A DNA stretch of 64,000 nucleotides from CAILHX01 sp964511385 (GCA_964511385.1 CAZEFE010000007.1:62001-126000); one strand, 5' to 3'. Positions 52,968-62,391 are shown, counted from the stretch's first letter. Notes: generated by a model not told the origin, from the sequence alone. Made by a program: numbers and translations.

Positions 52968-53922
52968 GGGATGTCATAGGGTTTAACTTGAATTGCTCGG
53001 TTGCCTTGATCAGCGCAGAAGCAATGCCGGGCTCGACGGCGGCATGGCCGGCATCCGGGATGATGCGGAGCTCGGCCTCCGGCCATGCTTGATGCAGTTC
53101 ATAAGCCATTGCTACCGGGCAAACCATATCGTAACGCCCGTGAATGATGATGGCGGGAATGCGGCGAAACTGCTCGACACTTGGTAATAGTGGCGTATCA
53201 AGCAGGAAGCAATGATTAACAAGATAGTGCAGATGCACGTTTAGTCTGGCGACCATGGCTTCGTCGCTAGCGGTAGACGGTGAAGAGGGCGGGAGCAGTG
53301 TCATGATGGCGGCTTCAAAGGCGCTCCATGTTCTTGCGGCCAGTACCTGGGTGCGCTGGTCATCTTCACGAAACATGCGCGCGTACGAGGCCAGAATGTC
53401 CATGCGATTCTGTGCGTTCAGGATGCTGGTGAAGCGACTCCATGCCTCCGGGAAAAAGTGGCGGGTGCCCTGCAGGAACCAGGTCACATCCTCTGGACGT
53501 GCCAGAAAAATTCCTCGGAGTATCAGGCCGTGGACATGCGCTCTGTGCTCTGCGGCGTAGCTGAGCGCCAGCGTGCTGCCCCATGATCCGCCGAATATCA
53601 GCCAGCTAGCGATCTTTAGATGGGTGCGCAGTTGCTCCATATCGCCTACAAGAAGCTGCGTCGTGTTGTCTTCGATTTCTCCGGCGGGGGTGCTGCGGCC
53701 GCTGCCGCGTTGATCGAAAAGCACGATCCTGTAGTGTTGCGGATCGAAAAATCGGCGTTGTCCTGCGTTGCAGCCGCTGCCGGGTCCGCCATGCACCACC
53801 ACTACGGGAGCGCCATCGGGGTTGCCGCACTCTTCAAAATAAATATTGTGCTTGGGCGAAACCTGCAAATAACCTGAGCGGTAAGGCTCAATGGCTGGGA
53901 ATAAGGGTCGGTTTTCTGGCAT
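52957..53922 (-). CDS. pip: Proline iminopeptidase
   Basis: Alpha/beta hydrolase of family S33, 321 aa, removing N-terminal proline from peptides. Motifs: VVVHGGPGSGCNAGQRRFFD, FDQRGSGRSTPAG, the nucleophile elbow FGGSWGSTLAL, and the late Asp/His pair in HGRYDMVCPV and DAGHAA. I chose ATG 53922 (MPENRPLFPAIEPYRSGYL), preceded by AGAAGATAACG; the open frame upstream has no family similarity and lies in the xoxF promoter region. Confidence 0.93.
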   Translation of the reverse strand: MPENRPLFPAIEPYRSGYLQVSPKHNIYFEECGNPDGAPVVVVHGGPGSGCNAGQRRFFDPQHYRIVLFDQRGSGRSTPAGEIEDNTTQLLVGDMEQLRTHLKIASWLIFGGSWGSTLALSYAAEHRAHVHGLILRGIFLARPEDVTWFLQGTRHFFPEAWSRFTSILNAQNRMDILASYARMFREDDQRTQVLAARTWSAFEAAIMTLLPPSSPSTASDEAMVARLNVHLHYLVNHCFLLDTPLLPSVEQFRRIPAIIIHGRYDMVCPVAMAYELHQAWPEAELRIIPDAGHAAVEPGIASALIKATEQFKLNPMTSHAA

Positions 53923-54007
53923 CGTTATCTTCTGCAAGGCAATGTCTGTCAGGGTAACGAGGCATGATAGCACTTCGTGGCAGAGGTGTTTTTGGATGGT
54001 AAATAAA

Positions 54008-54112
54008 TTTGCAAAAGCAGTATTGCAAATAGATTGGGACTGTTCTACCATGCACGAAGCTGTACTTCCAAAAGTGCCGCGAGGTCGGGTAGTTTGCATT
54101 CATAAAGCAAAC
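54008..54112. promoter_or_regulatory. Two TTTGC/GCAAA dyads upstream of xoxF
   Basis: Dyad 1 is TTTGCAA (54008-54014) and TTGCAAA (54023-54029) with an 8-bp spacer. Dyad 2 is GTTTGC (54092-54097) and GCAAAC (54107-54112) with a 9-bp spacer. Both use the same TTTGC half-site and lie 150 and 45 bp before the xoxF ATG in the 234-bp gap after pip. They may be operators for a methanol- or lanthanide-responsive regulator; I cannot identify a convincing -35/-10 pair. Confidence 0.4.
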
Positions 54113-54156
54113 ATCCGGCTTACTCTAAACTTAGTAAATCACTATGGAGATTCAAC

Positions 54157-56022
54157 ATGGAGATGAGCAAAATCAAATTGGCTCTTGGCGTAGCTCTGGC
54201 AATGCCTATGGTCGCAATGGCTGCTGCCGACCAGGAAGCTGCAATGAAGGATGCGAACAACTGGGCGCATCCACGTGGCCAGTTCAACAACCAAGGCTAC
54301 AGCACCCTGTCTCAAATCAACAAGGGCAACGTTAAGAATGTTAAGGCTGCCTGGACTTTCGCTACCGGTGTAAACCGTGGTCACGAAGGCTCCCCAGTTG
54401 TTGTTGGCAACATGATGTACGTGCACACCGCGTTCCCGAACAACGTGTACGCTCTGGACCTGAACGACAACCAAAAGATCGTTTGGGCTTATTTCCCTAA
54501 GCAAGATCCTTCCGTGCAAGCAGTGCTGTGCTGCGACAACGTGAACCGTGGTCTGGGCTATGGCGATGGCAAGATCTACCTGCAACAGAACGATGGCGTG
54601 CTGGTTGCTCTGGATGCCAAGACCGGTGCCAAGGTCTGGGACGTGAAGGTGAACGATCCTAAGGTCGGCGCTACCAACACCAATGCTCCTCACGTGATCA
54701 AGGACAAAGTCCTGACCGGTTGCTCTGGTGCTGAATTCGGTGTTCGCTGCCACATCTCTGCATACAATGCCAAGGATGGTTCTCTGGCATGGCGTGCATA
54801 CAGCATGGGCCCAGACAGCGAAGTGCTGATTGGCGATGACTTCAACAAGGAAAACCCACAGTACTCCGCTCTGTCCGTATATGAAGACGTGAACGGCGGC
54901 AACAAGCAAGGCGGTTCCTTCAAGAAGATCCCTAACGACAAGCTGAAGATCGGCGAAAAAGACCTGGGTGTTAAGACCTGGCTGAAGCCACAAGCTGTTA
55001 AGGATGGCTGGCAGCACGGCGGCGGCTCCGTATGGGGCTGGTGGCCGTATGACTCCCGCACCAACCTGGTTTACTACGGCAATGGTAACCCATCCGTATG
55101 GAACCCAGACGTGCGTCCTGGCGACAACAAGTGGTCCATGAGCGTGACCGCACGTGACCTGGATACCGGTATGGCCAAATGGGCGATGCAAATGACCCCG
55201 CACGACGAGTGGGACTATGACGGCATTAACGAAGTGATCCTGTTCGACAAGGGCGGCAAGACCTACGCTTGGCACCATGACCGCAACGGCTTCATCTACA
55301 CTTGGAATGCACACAATGGTACTTTGATTGCTGCGCAAAAAGTTCACTCCTTCGTGAACTGGGCCAAGGACGTAGACCTGAAGACCGGCGTGCCTGACAA
55401 GCTGGCTTCTGCTTCTACCCACCAAGACTACAATGCCAAGGGTGTTTGCCCTGCAGCATTGGGTACCAAGGACCAGCAGCCTGCTGCTTACTCCCCACGT
55501 ACCGGTCTGATGTACACCCCGCTGAACCACGTGTGCATGACCTATGAGCCAGTTGAAAGCAAGTACGTTGCTGGTCAACCATGGGTTGGCGCTACCCTGA
55601 CCATGTTCCCTGGTCCTGACGGCGTGATGGGCGGCTTCGGTGCTTACGATCCGATGACCAACAAGAACAAGTGGTACAACAAGGAGAAATTCTCCGCCTG
55701 GGGTGGTGCTCTGACGACCGCTTCCGACCTCGTGTTCTACGGTACCCTGGATCGTTGGTTCAAGGCTGTTGACGCTAACTCCGGTAAGGAACTGTGGAAG
55801 TTCCAAGTGGGTTCCGGCGTGATCGGCAATGCCTTCACCTATGGCCACAAGGGTAAGCAATACGTTGGCGTGCTGTCCGGTATCGGCGGCTGGGCTGGCG
55901 TGGCGATGAACCTGGGTCTGACCACTCCGACTGACGCACTCGGTGCGGCTGGCGGCTATGCTGAACTGACCAAGTACAACGCTGCTCCTGGCGGCGGCGT
56001 ACTGAACGTGTTCAGCCTGTAA
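54157..56022 (+). CDS. xoxF: Lanthanide-dependent methanol dehydrogenase XoxF
   Basis: Periplasmic PQQ-dependent alcohol dehydrogenase of 621 aa with a signal peptide (LALGVALAMPMVAMAA). The vicinal disulfide ring is VLCCDN; tryptophan-docking blades repeat through the sequence. The key segment TPHDEWDYDG has the catalytic Asp followed two residues later by the second Asp that XoxF enzymes use to bind a lanthanide, where calcium MxaF enzymes have Ala. Very strong codon bias indicates high expression. GGAGA precedes ATG 54157. A terminator follows; xoxJ and cytochromes come next. No mxaI small subunit is seen. Confidence 0.97.
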   Translation: MEMSKIKLALGVALAMPMVAMAAADQEAAMKDANNWAHPRGQFNNQGYSTLSQINKGNVKNVKAAWTFATGVNRGHEGSPVVVGNMMYVHTAFPNNVYALDLNDNQKIVWAYFPKQDPSVQAVLCCDNVNRGLGYGDGKIYLQQNDGVLVALDAKTGAKVWDVKVNDPKVGATNTNAPHVIKDKVLTGCSGAEFGVRCHISAYNAKDGSLAWRAYSMGPDSEVLIGDDFNKENPQYSALSVYEDVNGGNKQGGSFKKIPNDKLKIGEKDLGVKTWLKPQAVKDGWQHGGGSVWGWWPYDSRTNLVYYGNGNPSVWNPDVRPGDNKWSMSVTARDLDTGMAKWAMQMTPHDEWDYDGINEVILFDKGGKTYAWHHDRNGFIYTWNAHNGTLIAAQKVHSFVNWAKDVDLKTGVPDKLASASTHQDYNAKGVCPAALGTKDQQPAAYSPRTGLMYTPLNHVCMTYEPVESKYVAGQPWVGATLTMFPGPDGVMGGFGAYDPMTNKNKWYNKEKFSAWGGALTTASDLVFYGTLDRWFKAVDANSGKELWKFQVGSGVIGNAFTYGHKGKQYVGVLSGIGGWAGVAMNLGLTTPTDALGAAGGYAELTKYNAAPGGGVLNVFSL

Positions 56023-56079
56023 TTTGAAGTCGAAAGACTGATAAATACAGAACTAACCGTTAGTTAGTATGTCAGATAA

Positions 56080-56107
56080 GCACCCCGCTCCGGCGGGGTG
56101 CTTTTTA
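56080..56107 (+). terminator. Terminator after xoxF
   Basis: GCACCCCGC pairs with GCGGGGTGC around TCCG, followed by TTTTTA. It separates the highly expressed xoxF from xoxJ and probably allows partial read-through. Confidence 0.92.
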
Positions 56108-56154
56108 TCTGCAAACTGATGAAGCATGCCTAACTAACGATGGGGTATAAGACA

Positions 56155-57075
56155 ATGCTAAACAAAGTAAAATTCACACTGGCAGTACTGGCGTTCTCGA
56201 TGTTTTCTGCAACAACATACGCAGATGATGAGAACACGCTGAACGTTGACCAGGATACTGGCCGTGCTGGTGAGCCGGTCAAGGTTGAAGATCCAACCGA
56301 GTTTCGGGTTTGTGCCGACTTTGATAATCTCCCTTATTCAAATGGGAAACAAGAAGGCTTTGAGAACAAGATTGCCGAGTTAATCGCAAACGACCTAGGC
56401 AAAAAACTGGTTTACCAATTCTGGTATGACCGCATAGGTTATATCCGCAACACCTTGAATGCGCACCGCTGCGATGTCATTATGGGTACCGTAGCCGGCA
56501 ACGACATGGTGCTGACATCCAAGCCATACTATCGCTCCGGCTACGTGTTCGTCTATAAGAAGGACAGCGGCTACAACATTACCGACTGGGATTCACCCGA
56601 TTTGCGCAAGGTGAAAATTGGCCTGGTTGGGCAAACGCCTCCGAGCCGGCCTATCCACGATAAAAATCTGATGGAGAACGCTCGACCCTATCGCATCATG
56701 CGTGACTTGAACAAGTCGCCGGGGTATATTGTGGACGACTTGGTCAAAGGCGAGATCGATGTTGCCATTCTGTGGGGGCCGATTGCTGGTTATTATGCAA
56801 AACAAGCCTCTGTGCCACTGGTTGTGGTGCCTGCGCCGGAATACCAGCAGGAGAATCCGAATGGCAAAGAGTATTGGAATATTTCAGTTGCGGTACGAAA
56901 GCGCGAAAAAGAGCGTTTGGCGATGATCGAAGATGTGCTGAAGCGCAGAAAGGCCGACATCGACAAAATACTGGATGATTTCGGTATCCCGCACGTACCG
57001 GTTGTAGAAAATGATAGGTTAGAATATAAAAAGAAACTAGAAACACGCGGTGACGCAATACCAAAGGCTGAGTAA
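56155..57075 (+). CDS. xoxJ: XoxJ periplasmic substrate-binding-like protein
   Basis: Periplasmic protein of 306 aa of the solute-binding family 3 fold, of the type always found with quinoprotein dehydrogenases (MxaJ/XoxJ). Signal peptide FTLAVLAFSMFSATTYA, then EFRVCADFDNLPYSNGKQEGFENKIAELIA, HRCDVIMGTVAGNDMVLTSKPYYRSGYVFV, and VDDLVKGEIDVAILWGPIAGYYA. XoxJ is thought to help activate or mature XoxF. I chose the ATG at 56155 at the signal peptide; an ATG at 56140 adds five residues. Confidence 0.93.
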   Translation: MLNKVKFTLAVLAFSMFSATTYADDENTLNVDQDTGRAGEPVKVEDPTEFRVCADFDNLPYSNGKQEGFENKIAELIANDLGKKLVYQFWYDRIGYIRNTLNAHRCDVIMGTVAGNDMVLTSKPYYRSGYVFVYKKDSGYNITDWDSPDLRKVKIGLVGQTPPSRPIHDKNLMENARPYRIMRDLNKSPGYIVDDLVKGEIDVAILWGPIAGYYAKQASVPLVVVPAPEYQQENPNGKEYWNISVAVRKREKERLAMIEDVLKRRKADIDKILDDFGIPHVPVVENDRLEYKKKLETRGDAIPKAE

Positions 57076-57183
57076 GCCTGACGGGTTTGTGTCAACGCGT
57101 TATACGCTGGTTCGTTGATTGAAATGTAGACGCGCAACCAGTGCAAACTTTAATTTGAACGTAACTTGAAGAGGAGATGGTGC

Positions 57184-57711
57184 ATGTTTAGCAAGAAAAG
57201 TGGCGCAGCCAAGATGATGTTAGCGATGCTGGCGCTGGTCGTGAGCGGAACCGCTGCGGCGGAGTGTAAGTTTGTATCAACCAAGGCAGGCAATGCACCT
57301 TTTACCATCAAGGTTACGGAAAAAGATACTCCGGAAGCCAAGGAGTTCCTTGAGACCTGCGTTAACCCATATACGAAAAGGTTTGTTGCGGATCCTGAAC
57401 TGGCAAAACAAGGCAAGAAGAAGTTCGGCTTGTATTCCTGCACCCAGTGCCATGGCGGTGATGGCCAAGGCCAAACCGGCCCGGCAGTGATCGACGACCT
57501 GTGGCAGTACTCCAAGCACACCACCGACAAGGGTTTGTTTGAAACCATCTCTGGCGGTTCTGACTTGGGTATGCCAACCTGGCACCAGCAACTGGCGGGG
57601 AATGACGATCTACCATCGACCGACGAAATCCTCAAAATCATTGGCTGGATACGCGCCAGTTTCAAGGGCAAGGATCCATCCAAGCCTTGGCTGAACGAAA
57701 AGCCGCAATAA
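57184..57711 (+). CDS. xoxG: Cytochrome c XoxG, electron acceptor of XoxF
   Basis: Soluble periplasmic cytochrome c of 175 aa. Signal peptide MMLAMLALVVSGTAAA; one heme motif CTQCH in GLYSCTQCHGGDGQGQTGP; a likely axial Met in DLGMPTWHQQ. Family members (cL/XoxG) take electrons from the PQQ of the methanol dehydrogenase. ATG 57184 follows GAAGAGGAGATG. A terminator lies 25 bp downstream. Confidence 0.9.
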   Translation: MFSKKSGAAKMMLAMLALVVSGTAAAECKFVSTKAGNAPFTIKVTEKDTPEAKEFLETCVNPYTKRFVADPELAKQGKKKFGLYSCTQCHGGDGQGQTGPAVIDDLWQYSKHTTDKGLFETISGGSDLGMPTWHQQLAGNDDLPSTDEILKIIGWIRASFKGKDPSKPWLNEKPQ

Positions 57712-57735
57712 CAGGGCTGTCATCCTGTAAAATAG

Positions 57736-57768
57736 CAGCCGCCAAGTGATTGGCGGCTGTTTTTTTTG
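57736..57768 (+). terminator. Terminator after xoxG
   Basis: CAGCCGCCAA pairs with TTGGCGGCTG around GTGA, then eight T residues. A strong intrinsic terminator between the two cytochrome genes. Confidence 0.93.
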
Positions 57769-57836
57769 CTATCACTTGCTGTAATAGCAGTTCCTAAAAA
57801 GACAAGATACCCAACCAACGAGTGGAGGCGAGCATC

Positions 57837-58370
57837 ATGAAGAAGTATGGATATACGGCAGTAGCAGTAGTCATGGCATTTGGATTGACCGCATGCGGCA
57901 AAGGAGATGGCAAAGGTGGCGGCGCTACATCAACAGCAGCAGACGCAGGGAAGATGATAGAGTTTGTCGCCACGCAGGATGGCAAGCCGCTCGACATCAA
58001 GGCGGACTTGTTTGATACGCCACAGGCCAAAGAATTTGCCGCGACCGGGAAAAATCCCTATATCGGCAACCAGGAAGCCATTGATAAAGGCAAAAAACTG
58101 TTCCAGCTGTATTCTTGCACGCAATGTCATGGTGGCGACGCGCAAGGGCAAACCGGCCCAAGCCTGCATGGCCCGGATTTCAAATATGCCAAGAATGCAA
58201 CCAATAAAGGCATGTTCGAAACCATCTGGCACGGCACCAATGGCGGCATGGGCGCCAAAGGGAAGGGCCTGATGGACCCGACTGACCCCAACAATGGCCT
58301 GAAGCCGGATGAGGCGCTCAAGATCATTGCATGGGTGCGCACTCACGGCAAAACCACAGGCAACGAATAA
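57837..58370 (+). CDS. Lipoprotein c-type cytochrome paralogous to XoxG
   Basis: Protein of 177 aa with a lipobox (FGLTAC) near residue 18, a Gly-rich linker, and one heme motif CTQCH in LYSCTQCHGGDAQGQTGP. The core is clearly related to the XoxG just upstream (AKEF, NPY, GKK, LYSCTQCHGGD, GQTGP, MFETI). The lipid anchor suggests it is held to a membrane, perhaps as a relay from XoxG to the respiratory chain. GGAGG lies 9 nt before the ATG. ndh follows after 13 bp, so the two may be one transcript. Confidence 0.87.
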   Translation: MKKYGYTAVAVVMAFGLTACGKGDGKGGGATSTAADAGKMIEFVATQDGKPLDIKADLFDTPQAKEFAATGKNPYIGNQEAIDKGKKLFQLYSCTQCHGGDAQGQTGPSLHGPDFKYAKNATNKGMFETIWHGTNGGMGAKGKGLMDPTDPNNGLKPDEALKIIAWVRTHGKTTGNE

Positions 58371-58383
58371 GGAAAGCGTAACG

Positions 58384-59742
58384 ATGGCATTGTCACAAAA
58401 AGGAACTCCAGCGCTGCACCACATCGTAGTCGTCGGTGGCGGCGCCGGTGGGCTGGAGTTGGTCACGCGTCTTGGAGATACTCTGGGAAAACGTGGCAAG
58501 GCCATCATCACGCTAGTGGACAAGTCCATGACCCATCTCTGGAAGCCACTGTTGCATGAAGTGGCTGCCGGAAGCATGGATCTGGATCAGCACGAAATAG
58601 AGTACATGGCGCAAGCGCAGTGGCATTATTTCAATTTTCTTCTGGGCGCCATGGATGGCATCGATCGCAAGGAAAAAAAGCTTTTTCTTGCGCCAACCTA
58701 CGACGATGACGGGGAAATACTGATTCCCCGGAGAACGGTCAGCTACGATACCCTGATCATGGCGATTGGAAGCGTGTCCAATGATTTTGGGGTGCCAGGC
58801 GTCAGCGAACACTGCATCTCGCTGGATACCCAGGAAGAAGCGTCGACCTTCCGCCGCAAGCTGATGAATGCCTGCATTCGGGCACATGTCAGTGATCAGA
58901 GAAAAGGTAATACACAGGTAAAAGTGGCGATTATCGGCGGCGGCGCCACCGGGGTCGAACTGGCGGCCGAGTTACATAATACGACGCGACAGCTGGCGGC
59001 CTATGGCTTGGACAACATCAATCCTGATCGAGACGTGAAGCTCAGTATCGTGGAAGGCGCCACGCGGGTGCTGCCGGCATTGCCGGAATATCTGTCGATT
59101 GAGGTGCAGCGCCAGTTGGCCAAACTCAACGTGGCCCTGGAACTGGGGGAGCGAGTTACCCGGGTGGATGCAGATGGCGTGCACACCGAAGGTGGCCGGC
59201 TGGTTCCGGCGGAACTGGTCGTCTGGGCGGCGGGGATCAAAGCCCCCGATTTCCTGAAAAATCTCGACGGACTGGAAACTAACTGGGCCAATCAACTTGT
59301 GGTACGGCCGACTTTGCAAACCACTCTGGACGATAATGTTTTTGCGCTGGGGGATTGCGCCGCGTGCGTGTGGCGCGAGCAAGGGAAAGATGCCCGGGGC
59401 AACGACATTCTGGTTCCGCCGCGCGCGCAGGCGGCACATCAGCAAGCAACCATGCTGCTGAAATCGATGCGACGCAGGGTCAAGGGCGGAAAATCATTAC
59501 CAGAGTTTAAATATCGCGATTTCGGTTCACTGGTCAACCTGGGTAAATACAGCACGGTAGGCAATCTGATGGGAGGCCTGACCGGCGGCAGTTTGTTCAT
59601 TCAGGGGACATTCGCCGGGATCATGTATCGCTCGCTGTACAAAATGCATTTGTATGCGCTGCATGGCTTCAGCAAGGTGTTACTCGATACCATAGCCAGA
59701 ATGATTACCAGAAGAACCACGCCGCATGTCAAGCTGCACTGA
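58384..59742 (+). CDS. ndh: Type II NADH:quinone oxidoreductase
   Basis: Single-subunit, non-proton-pumping flavoenzyme, 452 aa. FAD-binding VVVGGGAGGLELVTRLG, the KPLLHEVAAGS segment, NADH-binding VAIIGGGATGVELAAEL, WAAGIKAPD, and the second FAD motif VFALGDCAACV. The C-terminal helices (SLYKMHLYALHGF) anchor it to the membrane. Its position directly after the xox cytochromes suggests shared use when methanol-derived NADH must be oxidised. Confidence 0.93.
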   Translation: MALSQKGTPALHHIVVVGGGAGGLELVTRLGDTLGKRGKAIITLVDKSMTHLWKPLLHEVAAGSMDLDQHEIEYMAQAQWHYFNFLLGAMDGIDRKEKKLFLAPTYDDDGEILIPRRTVSYDTLIMAIGSVSNDFGVPGVSEHCISLDTQEEASTFRRKLMNACIRAHVSDQRKGNTQVKVAIIGGGATGVELAAELHNTTRQLAAYGLDNINPDRDVKLSIVEGATRVLPALPEYLSIEVQRQLAKLNVALELGERVTRVDADGVHTEGGRLVPAELVVWAAGIKAPDFLKNLDGLETNWANQLVVRPTLQTTLDDNVFALGDCAACVWREQGKDARGNDILVPPRAQAAHQQATMLLKSMRRRVKGGKSLPEFKYRDFGSLVNLGKYSTVGNLMGGLTGGSLFIQGTFAGIMYRSLYKMHLYALHGFSKVLLDTIARMITRRTTPHVKLH

Positions 59743-59764
59743 TGCGAGCTAACAAAAAAGAACA

Positions 59765-60922
59765 CTAGCGTTTGCGATATTTGGCGTAAATACCGCTCAT
59801 CACGATGCTGACAAAAGCGCCGAACAGCACAACGATCCATGAAATGGACAGTTCCGCTCTCACCATCAGGGCATAGAGCCCGGTCATCAGCAAAATTCCC
59901 AGGTTTTCGTTGAAGTTTTGCACGGCAATGGAGTGGCCGGCGCCGATCAGGATGTGCCCGCGATGCTGCAACAAGGCGTTCAGCGGCACGACAAAATAAC
60001 CAGACAGCACGCCTATCAGGAACAACACCAGTGCTGCGAGCCGCCAGTCCTGGATCAGTACCATCAACATGACCAGCATGCCCATCATGATGCCGGCGGG
60101 CAGCACCTTGACCGAATCTTCCAGCTTGACGTAACGCGCGGCGAATACCGAGCCGAACGCAATGCCCAGCGCCACCATTGCCGTCAATTGCGTGGCTTTA
60201 TCGAGGCCGAAGTTCAGCGCCGTTGCCGCCCAGGCGATGACAACCAGGCGCATGGTCGCGCCTGCCCCCCAGAACAGGGTGGTGACGGCCAGCGACACCT
60301 GGCCTTGCGAGTCTCGCCACAATGCGGCGAATGAGTGCCAGAAGTCATGCAGCGCGTACAGTGGATTGCGCTTGGGCATGCGGTGATCAATGGCGACGCG
60401 CGGAATATAAAGATTAAATCCGGCAGCGGAAAAATAGAGCAGCACAATCACAAGCAGGGCGAAGTGTGGGCTGATCGTGGCTAATTGCCCGCCGACAATG
60501 GCGCCAAGGATAATCGCGGCAACAGTAGTACCTTCCATCCAGCCATTGGCTTTGACCAACAGGGACGGCGGCAGGTATTCAGTCAAAATACCGTACTTGG
60601 CCGGAGAGTAGGCGGCAGCACCAATGCCAACTACGGCGTACGCGTATAACGGTTGCATACCAAGCCACATCGCAATGCAGCCGATGAGTTTAATGGTGTT
60701 GGAAATAAACATGACCCGGCCCTTGGGCAGGGCGTCAGCAAACGAACCCACAAACGGGGCTAGCACGATGTAGGCGAAGATAAAGAACATCTGCAACAAC
60801 GGTGTGTGCCAAGCGGGTGCCGTGAGTTCCTTGAGCAGGGCAATAGCCGCAAACAGCAAGGCATTGTCAGCCAGTGCAGACAAGAACTGGGCCGATAATA
60901 TGGTGTAGAAACCGCGATTCAT
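59765..60922 (-). CDS. lplT: Lysophospholipid transporter LplT
   Basis: Major facilitator superfamily protein of 385 aa with about 12 membrane helices. The start FYTILSAQFLSALADNALLFAAIALL and the segments SPAKYGILTEYLPPSLLVKANGWMEG and GYFVVPLNALLQHRG are the LplT signature. LplT flips lysophospholipids inward for reacylation by Aas; no aas gene is adjacent. Convergent with ndh. Confidence 0.92.
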   Translation of the reverse strand: MNRGFYTILSAQFLSALADNALLFAAIALLKELTAPAWHTPLLQMFFIFAYIVLAPFVGSFADALPKGRVMFISNTIKLIGCIAMWLGMQPLYAYAVVGIGAAAYSPAKYGILTEYLPPSLLVKANGWMEGTTVAAIILGAIVGGQLATISPHFALLVIVLLYFSAAGFNLYIPRVAIDHRMPKRNPLYALHDFWHSFAALWRDSQGQVSLAVTTLFWGAGATMRLVVIAWAATALNFGLDKATQLTAMVALGIAFGSVFAARYVKLEDSVKVLPAGIMMGMLVMLMVLIQDWRLAALVLFLIGVLSGYFVVPLNALLQHRGHILIGAGHSIAVQNFNENLGILLMTGLYALMVRAELSISWIVVLFGAFVSIVMSGIYAKYRKR

Positions 60923-60963
60923 ATGGGTTAGATCCTTGAGATCGAGCAGATGTCGACGCGGAT

Positions 60964-62364
60964 CTACAGCGTTTCCGCAGCAAAATCAGCTAGTCTGGAG
61001 CGCTCACCACGCATAAGTGTAATGTGGCCGCTATGCTGCCAGCCTTTGAAACGGTCTACCACATAGGTCAGGCCGGAGCTGCCTTCCGTCAGGTACGGGG
61101 TGTCGATCTGCGCGATATTCCCCAGGCAGACGACCTTGGTGCCTGGCCCGGCGCGGGTGATGAGCGTTTTCATCTGCTTGGGCGTAAGGTTTTGCGCTTC
61201 ATCAATGATGAGAAACTTATGCAGAAATGTGCGACCGCGCATGAAGTTCATGGATTTTACCTTGATACGGGTACGAATCAGGTCCTGCGTCGCAGCGCGC
61301 CCCCAGTCGCCAGCCTCATCATCCTCGGTCTTGTTCAACACATCCAGGTTGTCTTCCAGCGCCCCCATCCATGGGGTCATCTTCTCTTCTTCGGTTCCTG
61401 GCAGAAAGCCGATGTCTTCGCCCACGGGCACCGTGACGCGGGTCATGATGATTTCGCTGTAAATTTTCTTGTCCAGGGTCTGGGTCAACGCGGCGGCCAG
61501 CGTCAGCAACGTTTTGCCGGTGCCGGCCTGCCCCAGCAGCGTGATGAAATCGATTTCGGGGTTCATCAGCAGGTTCAGGGCAAAGTTCTGCTCGCGATTG
61601 CGGGAAGTGATGCCCCAGACATTATGTTTCTGCTGGCTGTAATCCTTAAGCACTTCCAGCACTGCGCTTTTGCCTTCCTGGCTGCGCACAATGGCGTGAA
61701 AGGGCGTTTCATATTCGTAATAGACAAACTGGTTGACCAGGAACGATGAGCAAAGCGGGCCGGTCAGCCGGTAAAACATGCGCCCGGCATCCTGCCAGGA
61801 CTCCATTTTCTTGCTGTGCGTTTCCCAGAAGTCCTGCGGCAATTCCCTCACGCCGGTGTAGAGCAGGTCGGTATCTTCCAGTACCTTATCGTTGAAGTAA
61901 TCTTCCGCAGGGACGCCCAGCGCGCGCGCTTTGATGCGGATGTTGATGTCTTTGCTGACCAGGATGACCTGGCGCTGCGGGTAATGCTTCTGCAGTTGTG
62001 CCACCACGCCAAGAATCTGGTTGTCGGCCTTGCTGCCCGCCAGCATCGGGAGGACGGTAGTGAGTGCTTCGGTCTGCAGGAATAAGCGGCCGCTGCTGAA
62101 GGAATTACCGTTCTTGGCCAGTGGGCAGCCTTGCTCCAGCGAGTGCAGGCTGGAGCCAATGATTTCCTCGATAAAGCGGCTGGCCTGACGGGCGTTGCGC
62201 GCAACTTCCGTCATTCCTTTTTTACTGTTGTCCAGTTCCTCCAGCGTCACCATCGGCAAATAGATGTCGTGTTCCTCAAAGCGGAACAGGCTGGAAGGGT
62301 CGTGCATCAAGACGTTGGTATCAAGAACGAAAAGCTTGGTGGCTACGCTGTTTTTTTTGGCCAT
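60964..62364 (-). CDS. PIN-PhoH family protein (YlaK-like)
   Basis: Protein of 466 aa with an N-terminal PIN domain (LFVLDTNVLMHDPSSLFRF ... LVSKDINIRIKARALG) and a C-terminal PhoH ATPase domain (GQAGTGKTLLTLAAAL Walker A; FLIIDEAQNLTPKQMKTLITRAG Walker B; VVCLGNIAQIDTPYL). Proteins of this architecture are RNA-acting helicase-nuclease candidates. It is followed by bcp upstream in the chromosome, a frequent betaproteobacterial neighbour. Confidence 0.92.
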   Translation of the reverse strand: MAKKNSVATKLFVLDTNVLMHDPSSLFRFEEHDIYLPMVTLEELDNSKKGMTEVARNARQASRFIEEIIGSSLHSLEQGCPLAKNGNSFSSGRLFLQTEALTTVLPMLAGSKADNQILGVVAQLQKHYPQRQVILVSKDINIRIKARALGVPAEDYFNDKVLEDTDLLYTGVRELPQDFWETHSKKMESWQDAGRMFYRLTGPLCSSFLVNQFVYYEYETPFHAIVRSQEGKSAVLEVLKDYSQQKHNVWGITSRNREQNFALNLLMNPEIDFITLLGQAGTGKTLLTLAAALTQTLDKKIYSEIIMTRVTVPVGEDIGFLPGTEEEKMTPWMGALEDNLDVLNKTEDDEAGDWGRAATQDLIRTRIKVKSMNFMRGRTFLHKFLIIDEAQNLTPKQMKTLITRAGPGTKVVCLGNIAQIDTPYLTEGSSGLTYVVDRFKGWQHSGHITLMRGERSRLADFAAETL

Positions 62365-62391
62365 GAGGTGTATCCAGAATGAATCCAGGAA

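Noticed and set aside
54142..55860. A 572-codon open frame on the minus strand opposite xoxF.
   Set aside because: Caused by the extreme codon bias of xoxF, which avoids stop codons on the other strand; no ribosome-binding site and no recognisable protein.
56051..56138. AACTAAC-C-GTTAGTT palindrome after xoxF and a further AACTAAC before xoxJ.
   Set aside because: Short 7-bp arms next to a much stronger terminator; too little to call an operator.
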